Below are positions 1-7,612 of a stretch of DNA of 14,145 nucleotides, one piece after another. The stretch covers positions 1 through 14,145 of the forward strand of contig DASRFK010000087.1 in assembly GCA_035651635.1 (NCBI GenBank). The letters are read 5' to 3'. Numbering within the stretch: position 1 is the stretch's first letter; the number at the start of each line of letters is the position of its first letter. Origin of the DNA: JANXQE01 sp035651635. Lineage in GTDB: Bacteria; Verrucomicrobiota; Verrucomicrobiia; Limisphaerales; UBA8199. The notes under the pieces were generated by a model. It searched no databases. It had not been told where the DNA came from and saw only the letters and a list, made by a program, of their open reading frames with translations. A program made the translations under genes and the position numbers.

Positions 1-1
1 C

Positions 2-217
2 TACCTTTTTGACGAGCGCGGCGAGTTTTATGTAAAAGACAAAGGCGAGCTCAAGACCTACTTCTTGAAGGGACGCAACCCGATTTGGTCGAAGCAACCC
101 ATGCGCCAGCTCGTACCGACGCTCATGCCGTCAGGAAACCCAAAGGTCCAAGAAACTCAGCCCGGACTCCGCTTTGAAGTGCAACCCACTGACACCCTGA
201 ACAGTTCCGTGAAATAA
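2..217 (+). CDS. Class III adenylate/guanylate cyclase, C-terminal fragment (5' end outside window)
   Basis: This is an open frame entering from the left edge: 71 codons and a TAA stop. The visible product begins YLFDERGEFYVKDKGELKTY and continues FLKGR. The pattern V-K-x-K-G-E-[LM]-x-T-Y-F-L is the characteristic end of the class III nucleotide cyclase catalytic domain, which makes cAMP or cGMP from ATP or GTP. About 45 further residues form a polar tail without a recognisable domain. The metal-binding aspartates and substrate-specifying residues lie upstream of the window, so activity and substrate cannot be judged. In this family the N-terminus often carries CHASE2, FHA, GAF or membrane modules; none can be seen here. 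The next gene starts 24 bp downstream on the same strand, so co-transcription is possible. The family call is fairly secure from the terminal motif alone; nothing more specific is. Confidence 0.72.
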   Translation, partial: YLFDERGEFYVKDKGELKTYFLKGRNPIWSKQPMRQLVPTLMPSGNPKVQETQPGLRFEVQPTDTLNSSVK

Positions 218-241
218 CCCCGCTGATTCCTAAACCATCAC

Positions 242-3200
242 ATGCCTCGGAGCAACTCAACGAAATGGTGGACACCCCGGAACAAGCGAGTCCTGGCCTG
301 GACCTGCGGCGTCCTGCTGGGCTACACGATTTGCGGGTTCTTCATTTTTCCGGTGATCGCCCGGGCGGTAGCCGTTAGAGAGTTGTCGAAGTTCCTCGCA
401 CGTCCAGTCACGATTCGTAAGTTCCAACTGAATCCGTGCACGCTCTCCGCCTCGATCCGCGGGATATTGATAAAAGATAAGGACGCTCTGCCGCTGGCTT
501 CATGCGAGGAGGCATCCTTTAATTTTCGCCTTACCTCTGTCTTCACCCATGCCTGGGTCTTCAACGAGATCAGCTTGTCAGGGCTTTTTCTGCGGGTGCA
601 GGTCAACCAGGATTACACGCTGAATATTTCCGACATCCTCGCGAAGCTTTCCGTGGGTGATCGCCTGGAATCGTCCCCTTTGACCAAACCAAGTTCCTGG
701 CGCATCACCCGGCTGCGCGTCATCGACGGAAAGCTTTCTTTCACGGATCTGACTACACGCCGGCCATTCAAAAGAACCGTCGGACGCCTGGAGCTCACCG
801 CCACGAATTTTCAAACAGACCCGGGCCACAAAAACGCCTTTGCGCTCTCCGGCATTTCCGATGCCGGAGAGCAATTCTCGTGGAGTGGTTCGTTTGATCT
901 GTCACCGTTGCGGTCCGAGGGGCAGGTCGCCCTGAGCGGGTTTGCTCTCACTGGCTACGCCCCGCTTTACGAGGATCTATTCCGCTTCCAAATCAAAGAT
1001 GGTGTGGCGAGCCTTCATTCGAGCTATCGCTATGAAGGGAGCGCCGCGACCAATCTGATGAGCCTCACAAATACGTCCTTTGAGCTCAAGTCGCTCGAAA
1101 TGGTGGAAAAGGACACCGGCCGGCCTGTGATGGAAGTATCCGACTTTGCCGTGACCGGGGCCAGTGCGGACGCCTTAGCCCGCCAGTCCGAGGCCGACAT
1201 GGTGGCGGTAACCGGCGGGCGGCTTTTTCTGCGCCGGAACAAGGACGCTTCGGTCAATGCCATGGAATTATTGAAACCTGCCGACTCGGCGCCACCTGCG
1301 CCCGGCGGGATTCTTCTGCTATTGCGTGCGATGACCAACCTGGTGGCCCTGCTGCTAAACACGACCAATCTGGCAAACGGCGCCATCCGCGAGCTCAACT
1401 TCACCAACTGCACGGTGCATCTGGAAGACTTAGTGAATCCACAACCGGTTCGGCTCGACCTCGAGGACATCGCGGTTCAGGCCAAGAACATCTCCAACCG
1501 GACCGGCACAAACATGACCGCCCAGGTTTCATTGCGCTGGAACACCAATGGCTCTGTCCGGGCGGGGCTCAAAGCGGGACTGGCCCCTCCGAACGTGGAG
1601 GCAACGTTGTCACTTGATAAATTGAATCTCCTGCCCCTCGCCCCGTACCTCGAACCGTACCTGGAGGCTTTCGTCCTGGGCAGCAAGGTCGGCCTGAAAG
1701 GCATGGTGCGATTGCGCAGCACTGGCGAGGCATTACCGGAAGTCAGCTTCCAGGGTGACGCGTGGCTGGACGGATTTTCCCTTGCCGAAGGCACAGCGGC
1801 TGAAAGCTTGGTTCAATGGGAATCGTTGCGGCTCTCCGGCATTGACGCCAACCTCAATCCGCCGGTGGTTTGCGTCACGAACGCGAGATTGACCGATGTG
1901 TATGCCCGGCTCGTCATTGAAACGAACCGCACCCTCAACCTCCTTAGCGCCTTGCCCCGGAATGGCGCTAACGTGGCGGCAAGTCCGTTCTCGACCAATG
2001 TCGCGCCGTCGCTGCGGCCGAGGATTTCGTTAGGTTCTTTGGTGCTCTCCAATGCCAACATCCATTTCATCGATCGTTCACTCCGGCCCAATGTGAGCAT
2101 CACCCTGACGCAGCTTAAGGGCACCATCTCCCGGCTCTCCTCCGAGGAGCTACAACCGGCCGAGGTCCGACTCGAAGGCCTGGTCGATAGAACCGCTCGA
2201 GCTGAGATTACTGGAGAGATGAATCCCTGGAGTTCAAAACAACCTTTGGATTTGAAACTCTCACTCCAGGGCATGGACCTGCTGCCGGGAGACCCGTATT
2301 CCAGCAAGTACCTTGGCTACCGTTTGGTCAAAGGCAACTTGAGCGCTCGGCTCGCCTATCAGATCAGCGCAGGAAAACTCAAATCGGAGAACCGCCTCAC
2401 GCTCGAGCAACTGACTCTCGGTGAAAAAGTGGAGAGTGCCGACGCCACGAGCCTGCCGGTGAGGTTGGCAATCGCTCTCCTCAAGGACCGGGATGGCAGG
2501 ATTGTATTGGAGGTGCCCATGAGTGGCAGCCTGGACGATCCACAGTTCAATGTCGGACGAATGGTTTATCACGCTCTGGAGACTGTGCTGGTCAGAATTG
2601 CCGCCTCGCCCTTTGCTGTGCTTGGCGCGCTGTTTGGAGGCAAAGGCGACGAATTGAGCTTCCTGGAGTTTCCGTCGGGCTCAACGAATCTTACGCCAGC
2701 CGCGATTGCAAAGCTGGATATACTGACCAAAGGTCTCGAGGCACGCCCGGAATTAAGATTGGAGATCGAGGGGAGCGCTGACCCGGTGGCCGACCTGGCG
2801 GCCTTGCGCATCGAGAAATTGAACCCCATTTCCGTGCCAAACCACAGTGCGCTCCGGTTCACCAACCGGGTTAATGGCACCGTCACAGCCGGAACGAGTT
2901 TCCGGAAAGCGCCCTCGATTGAAAGAGGCGCCACTGCCCTCAGGAGTCCGCAGGCCCATTGGCCTTCTATCAGGCTTCAATCCGCATCCAGTGAAACCGG
3001 GCTCGACTCGCATCCCGCAAAACCTTTTGCCGACGATAAAGGCGCAACAGCTCTGATGCGGATTTTCGCGCCGCAGGGGGCCGCCGAAGATCCCGATTCC
3101 CGGCCGCAGCTTTTGGAGCCAGAGGAGCTTCCCGCACTTGCGAGCGAGCGAGCTGAGAATGCGAAGGCCTATCTTATTCAAACCGGAAAAATTCAACCGG

Positions 3201-3268
3201 AAAGAATCAGCCAGTCGGCACGCGGCCAAAGTTCCAAAGGCAGCCGCGTTTATCTATGGCTGCAATGA
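242..3268 (+). CDS. DUF748 / AsmA-like envelope protein with split OmpA-like C-terminus
   Basis: The product is a 1008-residue protein. A basic N-terminus precedes one membrane segment at about residues 17-40, followed by an AsmA/DUF748-type start (about 45-95, with LARPVTIRKFQLNPCTLSA) and long beta-rich repetitive sequence typical of this family, which is thought to span the periplasm as an inner-membrane-anchored, bridge-like or scaffold protein. Near the C-terminus, residues about 803-850 (LSFLEFPSGSTNLTPAAIAKL, then LRLEIEGSADP) and about 968-1005 (RAENAKAYLIQTGKIQPERI) match the two halves of the OmpA-like segment found at the end of DUF748 proteins. The roughly 110 residues between them look low-complexity and unlike the usual charged helix, but I see no better reading in another frame. 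The ATG at 242 has no Shine-Dalgarno motif and is the first start after the upstream stop. The exact cellular role of the family is unsettled; envelope or lipid homeostasis is the usual proposal. Confidence 0.85.
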   Translation: MPRSNSTKWWTPRNKRVLAWTCGVLLGYTICGFFIFPVIARAVAVRELSKFLARPVTIRKFQLNPCTLSASIRGILIKDKDALPLASCEEASFNFRLTSVFTHAWVFNEISLSGLFLRVQVNQDYTLNISDILAKLSVGDRLESSPLTKPSSWRITRLRVIDGKLSFTDLTTRRPFKRTVGRLELTATNFQTDPGHKNAFALSGISDAGEQFSWSGSFDLSPLRSEGQVALSGFALTGYAPLYEDLFRFQIKDGVASLHSSYRYEGSAATNLMSLTNTSFELKSLEMVEKDTGRPVMEVSDFAVTGASADALARQSEADMVAVTGGRLFLRRNKDASVNAMELLKPADSAPPAPGGILLLLRAMTNLVALLLNTTNLANGAIRELNFTNCTVHLEDLVNPQPVRLDLEDIAVQAKNISNRTGTNMTAQVSLRWNTNGSVRAGLKAGLAPPNVEATLSLDKLNLLPLAPYLEPYLEAFVLGSKVGLKGMVRLRSTGEALPEVSFQGDAWLDGFSLAEGTAAESLVQWESLRLSGIDANLNPPVVCVTNARLTDVYARLVIETNRTLNLLSALPRNGANVAASPFSTNVAPSLRPRISLGSLVLSNANIHFIDRSLRPNVSITLTQLKGTISRLSSEELQPAEVRLEGLVDRTARAEITGEMNPWSSKQPLDLKLSLQGMDLLPGDPYSSKYLGYRLVKGNLSARLAYQISAGKLKSENRLTLEQLTLGEKVESADATSLPVRLAIALLKDRDGRIVLEVPMSGSLDDPQFNVGRMVYHALETVLVRIAASPFAVLGALFGGKGDELSFLEFPSGSTNLTPAAIAKLDILTKGLEARPELRLEIEGSADPVADLAALRIEKLNPISVPNHSALRFTNRVNGTVTAGTSFRKAPSIERGATALRSPQAHWPSIRLQSASSETGLDSHPAKPFADDKGATALMRIFAPQGAAEDPDSRPQLLEPEELPALASERAENAKAYLIQTGKIQPERISQSARGQSSKGSRVYLWLQ

Positions 3269-3289
3269 ACGAGCGAGTACCGCTCGTTT
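3267..3289 (+). terminator. Hairpin at the end of the DUF748 gene
   Basis: The arms AACGAGCG (3268-3275) and CGCTCGTT (3281-3288) pair perfectly around a 5-nt loop, with a G-U extension. The hairpin starts inside the TGA stop codon. The following bases are only mildly T-rich, so intrinsic termination is plausible but not demonstrated; it may instead stabilise the 3' end of the mRNA. Confidence 0.35.
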
Positions 3290-3369
3290 CCGTTCGCCAG
3301 ATACGTTTTCATTCGATGGATCATGGACCCAGAGCTGCAGGGGTGTGCTGTTTGAGCCACGCCGCCTGC

Positions 3370-3409
3370 GCAAATTGCCCGACGAGCGAAAATGCGACGG
3401 GCGATTTGC
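3370..3409. repeat. 12-bp-stem inverted repeat in the DUF748-BON gap
   Basis: GCAAATTGCCCG (3370-3381) pairs with CGGGCGATTTGC (3398-3409) through all 12 positions, with one T-G wobble, around a 16-nt loop. It sits in the 275-bp non-coding gap between the DUF748 gene and the BON lipoprotein gene. No T-tract follows on either strand, so it is not a typical intrinsic terminator. It could be a REP-like hairpin or an RNA structure in the leader or trailer. Confidence 0.5.
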
Positions 3410-3497
3410 ACGACAGAATGGGGGCTACTGGCAGGCCGTCTCGCGGTGTGGCAAATGTCAAGTGACTAAAACGGAACAGCTTGAGGCCGGGTCAATA

Positions 3498-3510
3498 AGA
3501 ACGGCGTTCT
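3498..3510. promoter_or_regulatory. 13-bp palindrome upstream of the BON lipoprotein gene (possible operator)
   Basis: AGAACG-G-CGTTCT is a perfect inverted repeat with 6-bp arms and a 1-bp centre, lying 34-46 bp before the ATG at 3544. Its size and place would suit a dimeric regulator site for the BON/kinase/regulator cluster. Arms this short can arise by chance, and I see no convincing -35/-10 pair beside it. Confidence 0.2.
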
Positions 3511-3543
3511 ATCTGCTGAGTCTATTCCTACGCTTTAATCGGT

Positions 3544-3924
3544 ATGACGAAAGTGTCTGTCAAATTGTGGGTCTTAATCACCGGCTTTGCCTGGTTGCCG
3601 TTTTCGCTCGGTCTCACGGGTTGCGCCGGTGATCGCAATGAAAGTTCCAGCCTCCTGAGGCAGGAGGATCACACCGCAGAGCGTAGCCGACCCGAAGTCA
3701 CGGAGCAAAGTATCGAAGACAGTCGCACGGCGGAGCGTGCTCGGGAAGCGCTGGCGGCAGGCGCTGATTACAGATATGACGGAGTAAAGGTCACCGTCTG
3801 CAATGGCATCGTCCAGTTAAACGGCTTTGTCATCTCGAGCGCTCAGAGGACCCGTGCCAGCGCGATCACGAGGAAAGTCACCGGCGTGAGAAGGGTCGAA
3901 AACAACCTCGCGGTCAAGGACTGA
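3544..3924 (+). CDS. BON-domain lipoprotein
   Basis: The product has 126 residues. The N-terminus has a lysine-containing start, a hydrophobic core (VLITGFAWLPFSLG) and a lipobox L-T-G-C with the lipidated Cys at about residue 27, so it should be a lipoprotein attached to an envelope membrane. A polar linker of about 30 residues follows, then a BON domain at about residues 55-125: the helix RTAERAREAL, the strands VKVTVCNGIVQLNGFV, and the closing V-x-R-V-E-N-N-L-A-V pattern. BON domains occur in OsmY and related envelope stress proteins and are believed to bind membranes or phospholipid. The GxVxLxG core is present as CNGIVQLNG. The gene lies 19 bp upstream of the histidine kinase, on the same strand, suggesting one transcript and a link to envelope sensing. 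No clear Shine-Dalgarno motif precedes the ATG. Confidence 0.85.
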   Translation: MTKVSVKLWVLITGFAWLPFSLGLTGCAGDRNESSSLLRQEDHTAERSRPEVTEQSIEDSRTAERAREALAAGADYRYDGVKVTVCNGIVQLNGFVISSAQRTRASAITRKVTGVRRVENNLAVKD

Positions 3925-3943
3925 GCGATTCGAAACAGGCAAT

Positions 3944-5770
3944 ATGCGCACCATGCGTCAGCTTTTTTCAGGCCTCCGGTTGCGACTGGTGCTGCTGGTG
4001 TTGCTGGCTGCTATCCCAGCGGTGGTGCTGACCCTTCACATTGCGCGGCAAGATCGCCAACATCAAACCGCCGCTTTGAGGCAACGCTCACAGGACCTGA
4101 TCCAGCTCGCGGATCGAAAAGAAGACGAGCTGATCGCCGGCACCAGACAACTGCTGCGAGCGGTGGCGGAGTCCTCACAAGTACTTTCGGGCCGGCGGGA
4201 CGACTGCACGAGGTTGCTGCGCAGCCTATTCGCAGACTATCCACGGTATGCCAACCTGGGTGTCATCAAGACCAATGGAGACGTACTGGCTAGCGCCGTC
4301 CCGCTGGTAGCACCAGTCAACCTGGGCGACCGTGTTTTCTTCCAAAGCGCGCTCTCCACTCGCGAGATGTCCATTGGAGACTACCAGGTCGGTCGCATCA
4401 CCGGCAAAGCCAGTTTCAATATCGGTTATCCGGCTCAGGATCCTTTTGGCCTGGTTCAGGCCGTGGTCTTCGCAGCGGTGGATCTGGATTGGATCAATAA
4501 GTCCGATTATGCGCTCGAGAAGCTATTGCCCGAGGGTTGCACCTGGACCAAGATCGACGGCAACGGAACCATCCTCCTGCGGTATCCCGCGCCGGAAAAA
4601 TCGCTGATTGGCGAACCGCTGGAAGAAAAATCGCTGGTAAAGGCTTTTTTGGCGCGCAAAAACGGCGTCCTGGAGATGACTGATTCGAAAGGAGTTCGCG
4701 TCTTATATGACTTCGCATCCACGCGCAGCGCACTCGTGGCGGGCGATGTGATCAGCATCCTGAGCGTTCCCAGGAATGTTCTCTTTGCTGAGCCGGACCG
4801 CATGATGGCGCGCAACCTCGCCAGCGTTGGGATCGTCGCTGGCCTGGTCCTGGCGATCGGGTGGATCGGCGCTCGCTACCTGGTTTTGCGCCCGATTCAG
4901 GCACTAGTCAGTTTCACCGCGCGGCTGGGAGCCGGCGATCACAGCGCGCGCGCCGGCACCGCCCTGCCCCGCGCGCAGAATGAATTGAGACAACTCATGC
5001 AGGCCTTTGACCACATGGCCGAAGCCTTGCAGCAGCGCGAGACGGAACGTCAGGAAGCCGAGGGAAAACTCACGCAATCCCGCCAAAGACTTCAAGCGCT
5101 TTCCCGCCGGTTGGTGGAGGTGCAAGAAACCGAACGCCGACACCTGGCCAGGGAGCTACACGATGAAATCGGCCAGGCCCTGACTGCCACCGAACTGAAC
5201 TTGCAAGCGCTCCTTGAGTCGCCCTGCCTCGGCACTCAGGCACCGCGCCTGAGAGAAACCCTCCAGGTGGTCGCGCACGTGCAGGAACAAGTGCATGACC
5301 TCTCGTTGAACCTGCGCCCGTCCATGCTTGACGATCTGGGCCTTGAGCCGGCCTTGCGCTGGTTGACCAACCGGCAGGCCTCCCTGGCTGGCCTGCACGC
5401 GGATGTGCGGGCCGAGCCAATGGACCAACGCCTGGATCCCAGGATCGAAACCGAGTGTTTTCGCGTTGCCCAGGAAGCTCTGACCAATGTGGTTAAGCAC
5501 GCCAAAGCGCACGTTGTAACCGTGGAGTTGAGCCAGAACGACGAGCAACTCCACTTGTCGGTGCGCGACGATGGGGTCGGTTTTGATTTGGCCCGCGTTC
5601 GGGAACAAGCAATGCTCGGAGCCCGCCTCGGCCTGTTGAGCATGGAAGAGCGCGCGGCGCTAGCCGGCGGAGGCCTCCAGTATCATGCCGCCCCGGGCCA
5701 AGGCACCGAAGTCCATGCCTGGTTCCCCTTAAAGTGGGCGCATCCCGCAGTCTTGGTTTCAACACTATGA
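3944..5770 (+). CDS. Cache-HAMP sensor histidine kinase (HisKA_3 / NarL type)
   Basis: This 608-residue membrane sensor kinase would autophosphorylate on histidine and pass the phosphate to the regulator encoded next. Domains in order: first membrane segment about 13-33; extracytoplasmic Cache-like sensor about 40-285; second membrane segment about 291-313 (VGIVAGLVLAIGWIGARYLV); HAMP about 313-365; a coiled-coil signalling helix about 358-400 rich in Q, E and R; HisKA_3 dimerisation helices with ERRHLARELHDEIGQAL, the phospho-acceptor being His406; and an HATPase_c domain with its N box at EALTNVVKHA (Asn515) and G box at DDGVGFD (from Asp542). The GLLSMEERAALAGG motif follows near residue 565. 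All expected catalytic motifs are present. Cache domains usually bind small ligands such as organic acids or amino acids; the ligand here is unknown. The ATG at 3944 is used, but ATG at 3953 is equally possible. The stop overlaps the regulator start. Confidence 0.93.
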   Translation: MRTMRQLFSGLRLRLVLLVLLAAIPAVVLTLHIARQDRQHQTAALRQRSQDLIQLADRKEDELIAGTRQLLRAVAESSQVLSGRRDDCTRLLRSLFADYPRYANLGVIKTNGDVLASAVPLVAPVNLGDRVFFQSALSTREMSIGDYQVGRITGKASFNIGYPAQDPFGLVQAVVFAAVDLDWINKSDYALEKLLPEGCTWTKIDGNGTILLRYPAPEKSLIGEPLEEKSLVKAFLARKNGVLEMTDSKGVRVLYDFASTRSALVAGDVISILSVPRNVLFAEPDRMMARNLASVGIVAGLVLAIGWIGARYLVLRPIQALVSFTARLGAGDHSARAGTALPRAQNELRQLMQAFDHMAEALQQRETERQEAEGKLTQSRQRLQALSRRLVEVQETERRHLARELHDEIGQALTATELNLQALLESPCLGTQAPRLRETLQVVAHVQEQVHDLSLNLRPSMLDDLGLEPALRWLTNRQASLAGLHADVRAEPMDQRLDPRIETECFRVAQEALTNVVKHAKAHVVTVELSQNDEQLHLSVRDDGVGFDLARVREQAMLGARLGLLSMEERAALAGGGLQYHAAPGQGTEVHAWFPLKWAHPAVLVSTL

Positions 5771-6453
5771 ACACGCCCAACAAAAAGGATCGCTTGCCCT
5801 CACCCACCCGCGTACTGTTGGCTGACGACCACACACTCGTGCGCGCCGGCATCCGGGCCCTGCTGGAAAAACTTCCCGGAGTAGAAGTCACGGGTGAGGC
5901 CAGTGATGGCCGAGAGGTCCTTAAGCTAATCAAGGCGCAGCAGCCGGATGTGGTACTGATGGATATTTCCATGCCCGGCCTTAGCGGCCTTCAGGCATTG
6001 GCGCGCATTAGCAAGGATTACCCAGAGGTGCGGGTGATCATCCTCTCCATGCACAACAACGACGAATACGTCTTGCAGGCGTTAAAATCCGGCGCTTCGG
6101 GTTACTTGCCTAAACGCGCCGCGACGGCCGAATTACCAGCGGCCCTCGCCACGGTGCTGGGAGGGGGAATCTACCTGAGCCAGGAGATCTCCAGCCGGTT
6201 CCTCAAAAAATTCCCCCTGCAACAAATCGGCCGCAGCGTTAGCCCACTTGAGCGGCTGACCTCGCGCCAGCGGGAGATTCTCCAACTGTTGGCTGAGGGC
6301 CAGACAACCAAGACCATTGCTGTGGTCCTGAAGCTCAGCGACAAAACCGTCGAGTACCATCGCTCAAAGCTGATGGCAAGTTTAGACATTTTCGATCTCG
6401 CAGGATTAGTGCGCTTTGCGTTGCGGAACGGGGTAATCGCTCAGGAAAGCTGA
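5767..6453 (+). CDS. NarL/FixJ-family response regulator (REC + LuxR HTH)
   Basis: The product is a 228-residue DNA-binding response regulator and the probable partner of the kinase just upstream. The receiver domain spans about residues 14-130 and has the acidic pair Asp20-Asp21, the phospho-acceptor Asp66 (VVLMDISMPG), Ser94 in the switch position (IILSMH) and the invariant Lys116 (YLPKRA). The C-terminal LuxR/GerE helix-turn-helix is at about 162-225: LTSRQREILQLLAEGQTTK, then DKTVEYHRSKLM. I chose ATG 5767 because it gives the classic ATGA overlap with the kinase stop (5768-5770), indicating translational coupling; an earlier in-frame start at 5734 would add 11 residues that fit no receiver domain. 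Its targets are unknown. A natural first candidate is the promoter of its own cluster, near the palindrome at 3498. Confidence 0.95.
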   Translation: MNTPNKKDRLPSPTRVLLADDHTLVRAGIRALLEKLPGVEVTGEASDGREVLKLIKAQQPDVVLMDISMPGLSGLQALARISKDYPEVRVIILSMHNNDEYVLQALKSGASGYLPKRAATAELPAALATVLGGGIYLSQEISSRFLKKFPLQQIGRSVSPLERLTSRQREILQLLAEGQTTKTIAVVLKLSDKTVEYHRSKLMASLDIFDLAGLVRFALRNGVIAQES

Positions 6454-6479
6454 GCGCCGGCACAGGTTGCTCAATCTTG

Positions 6480-6502
6480 GGCCGCTTGGCCTTTTAGCTT
6501 TT
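6480..6502 (+). terminator. Weak terminator-like hairpin between convergent genes
   Basis: GGCC-GCTT-GGCC is followed by CTTTTAGCTTTT-like T-rich sequence in the 56-bp gap between the response regulator stop (6453) and the stop of the opposing gene (6510). The stem is only 4 bp, so this is a tentative call. A longer inverted repeat, AGCGCCG (6453-6459) with CGGCGCT (6505-6511), encloses the whole gap and could serve both directions. Confidence 0.25.
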
Positions 6503-6509
6503 GACGGCG

Positions 6510-7586
6510 CTACCGCGGGACCGTGTCGCGGTCGGCCAACGCTTGAGCATACGCGGTCATGCCAACTGCACGAAGCGAACCGGACGGCAATCCTCGCACC
6601 CACTCGCCTGCGGCGTCGGGGTCCTGATTCGTCCAAACAGACACCAAGCTTTGCGCCGCCGCATCGCTGCAAGGGAGGTCTTGGAATTGTGAGACCCAGT
6701 CCGCCGCAGCCTGGGGAGCATTCTGCGCCCAGCGTTGCACGATTGAAACGGCTGCGCGGTCTTGCTCGCCGCCGGCCCCAAGGGCGCTCGCAGCGAGGTT
6801 AGCCCCGAGCGCCCCATCCTGTTCGGCCGAGGCCACTGCCACGGCAGCAACCAGGCGCTCTCGGAGACCCGGATCGCCCACGTTCATGGCCCAAGCGGCG
6901 GCAGAGCTTGAATCGGTCCCGGACCATTGACCGACGGCGTGAACCAATAGATTATCGCGTTCGCGTGTCGGCGGGAGTGTGCTCGCCAGATCAAGTGCAG
7001 CCACCGGCTCGGCCCGGGCAGCTTCGTAGCCAACGCTGAGGATGGCCGCTTGCCTGCTGTCTCCTTCAGGCAACCCATTCACCCAACTCGTTGCGGCAGA
7101 CAGGTCGCTGTTGGCCCACGCGATGGCGACTTGTTCGAGCGCGGCGCAGCGCACAGGACTTTCGGACAGCTGCAACGTCCATGAAGCGGCGGCGGGGGCA
7201 TCGCTTTCGGCCCAGCGGCGGACGAGGAGTGGGCGCAACTCAGCGCCGGCGGGGCTCACATCGTGTTGGAGTAGATCCAAGGTGGTGCGCCAGTCACCAT
7301 CGGGAATGGATTCGACAACACGTTCAAGTGCGTCACTTCGGCGGTCAGGGTCGGTTTCCGCTTCGACTGTCGCCAAAAGAATCGTGTCCGAGGATTGAGT
7401 TTGCTGTGTTTCCCGCAGAGCGTGGAACGCTGAGTGGCCGTCGGACGCGCCCTCGAAGATCGGCTTCACCGCGACAGAAGCCGGCTTGGTCACCACCACA
7501 GGAGAGCGGGTTTGAACGACGTAGCGCAGAGCCACTACCAACAAGATGGACAGCACTAGCCCTCCGAGAGCGATTATTATTTTCAT
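6510..7586 (-). CDS. Membrane-anchored WA-repeat (helical repeat) protein, function unknown
   Basis: The product has 358 residues. I use the ATG at 7586 because it is followed directly by a membrane segment (MKIIIALGGLVLSILLVVAL) and is preceded by a good GGGGAG ribosome site (7596-7601, 9 nt away). Upstream codons in the same frame only shadow the preceding gene. After the anchor and a linker to about residue 70, the rest is an alpha-helical repeat of the form [LV]xxxWAxxDPxAAAxWVxxLPxGxxR. Paired tryptophans lie near 125/136, 157/168, 221/232, 286/297 and 318/329, so the period is about 32 residues with one or more degenerate units. Such repeats recur in Verrucomicrobiota and Planctomycetota proteins without assigned function and resemble TPR/HEAT-like protein-binding scaffolds. 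The bulk would face the periplasm. It is the second gene of a two-gene unit with the FN3/Ig protein, suggesting they work together. Confidence 0.8.
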   Translation of the reverse strand: MKIIIALGGLVLSILLVVALRYVVQTRSPVVVTKPASVAVKPIFEGASDGHSAFHALRETQQTQSSDTILLATVEAETDPDRRSDALERVVESIPDGDWRTTLDLLQHDVSPAGAELRPLLVRRWAESDAPAAASWTLQLSESPVRCAALEQVAIAWANSDLSAATSWVNGLPEGDSRQAAILSVGYEAARAEPVAALDLASTLPPTRERDNLLVHAVGQWSGTDSSSAAAWAMNVGDPGLRERLVAAVAVASAEQDGALGANLAASALGAGGEQDRAAVSIVQRWAQNAPQAAADWVSQFQDLPCSDAAAQSLVSVWTNQDPDAAGEWVRGLPSGSLRAVGMTAYAQALADRDTVPR

Positions 7587-7612
7587 GACTTCAAACTCCC
7601 CAACCGCACAGC

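Noticed and set aside
2753..3229. A 158-codon minus-strand frame opposite the DUF748 C-terminus
   Set aside because: The plus-strand frame retains DUF748/OmpA-like motifs at both ends; the antisense translation has no recognisable features.
3138..3632. A 164-codon plus-strand frame spanning the DUF748 end and the BON gene start
   Set aside because: It overlaps two well-supported genes in another frame, and the translation has no domain or plausible composition.
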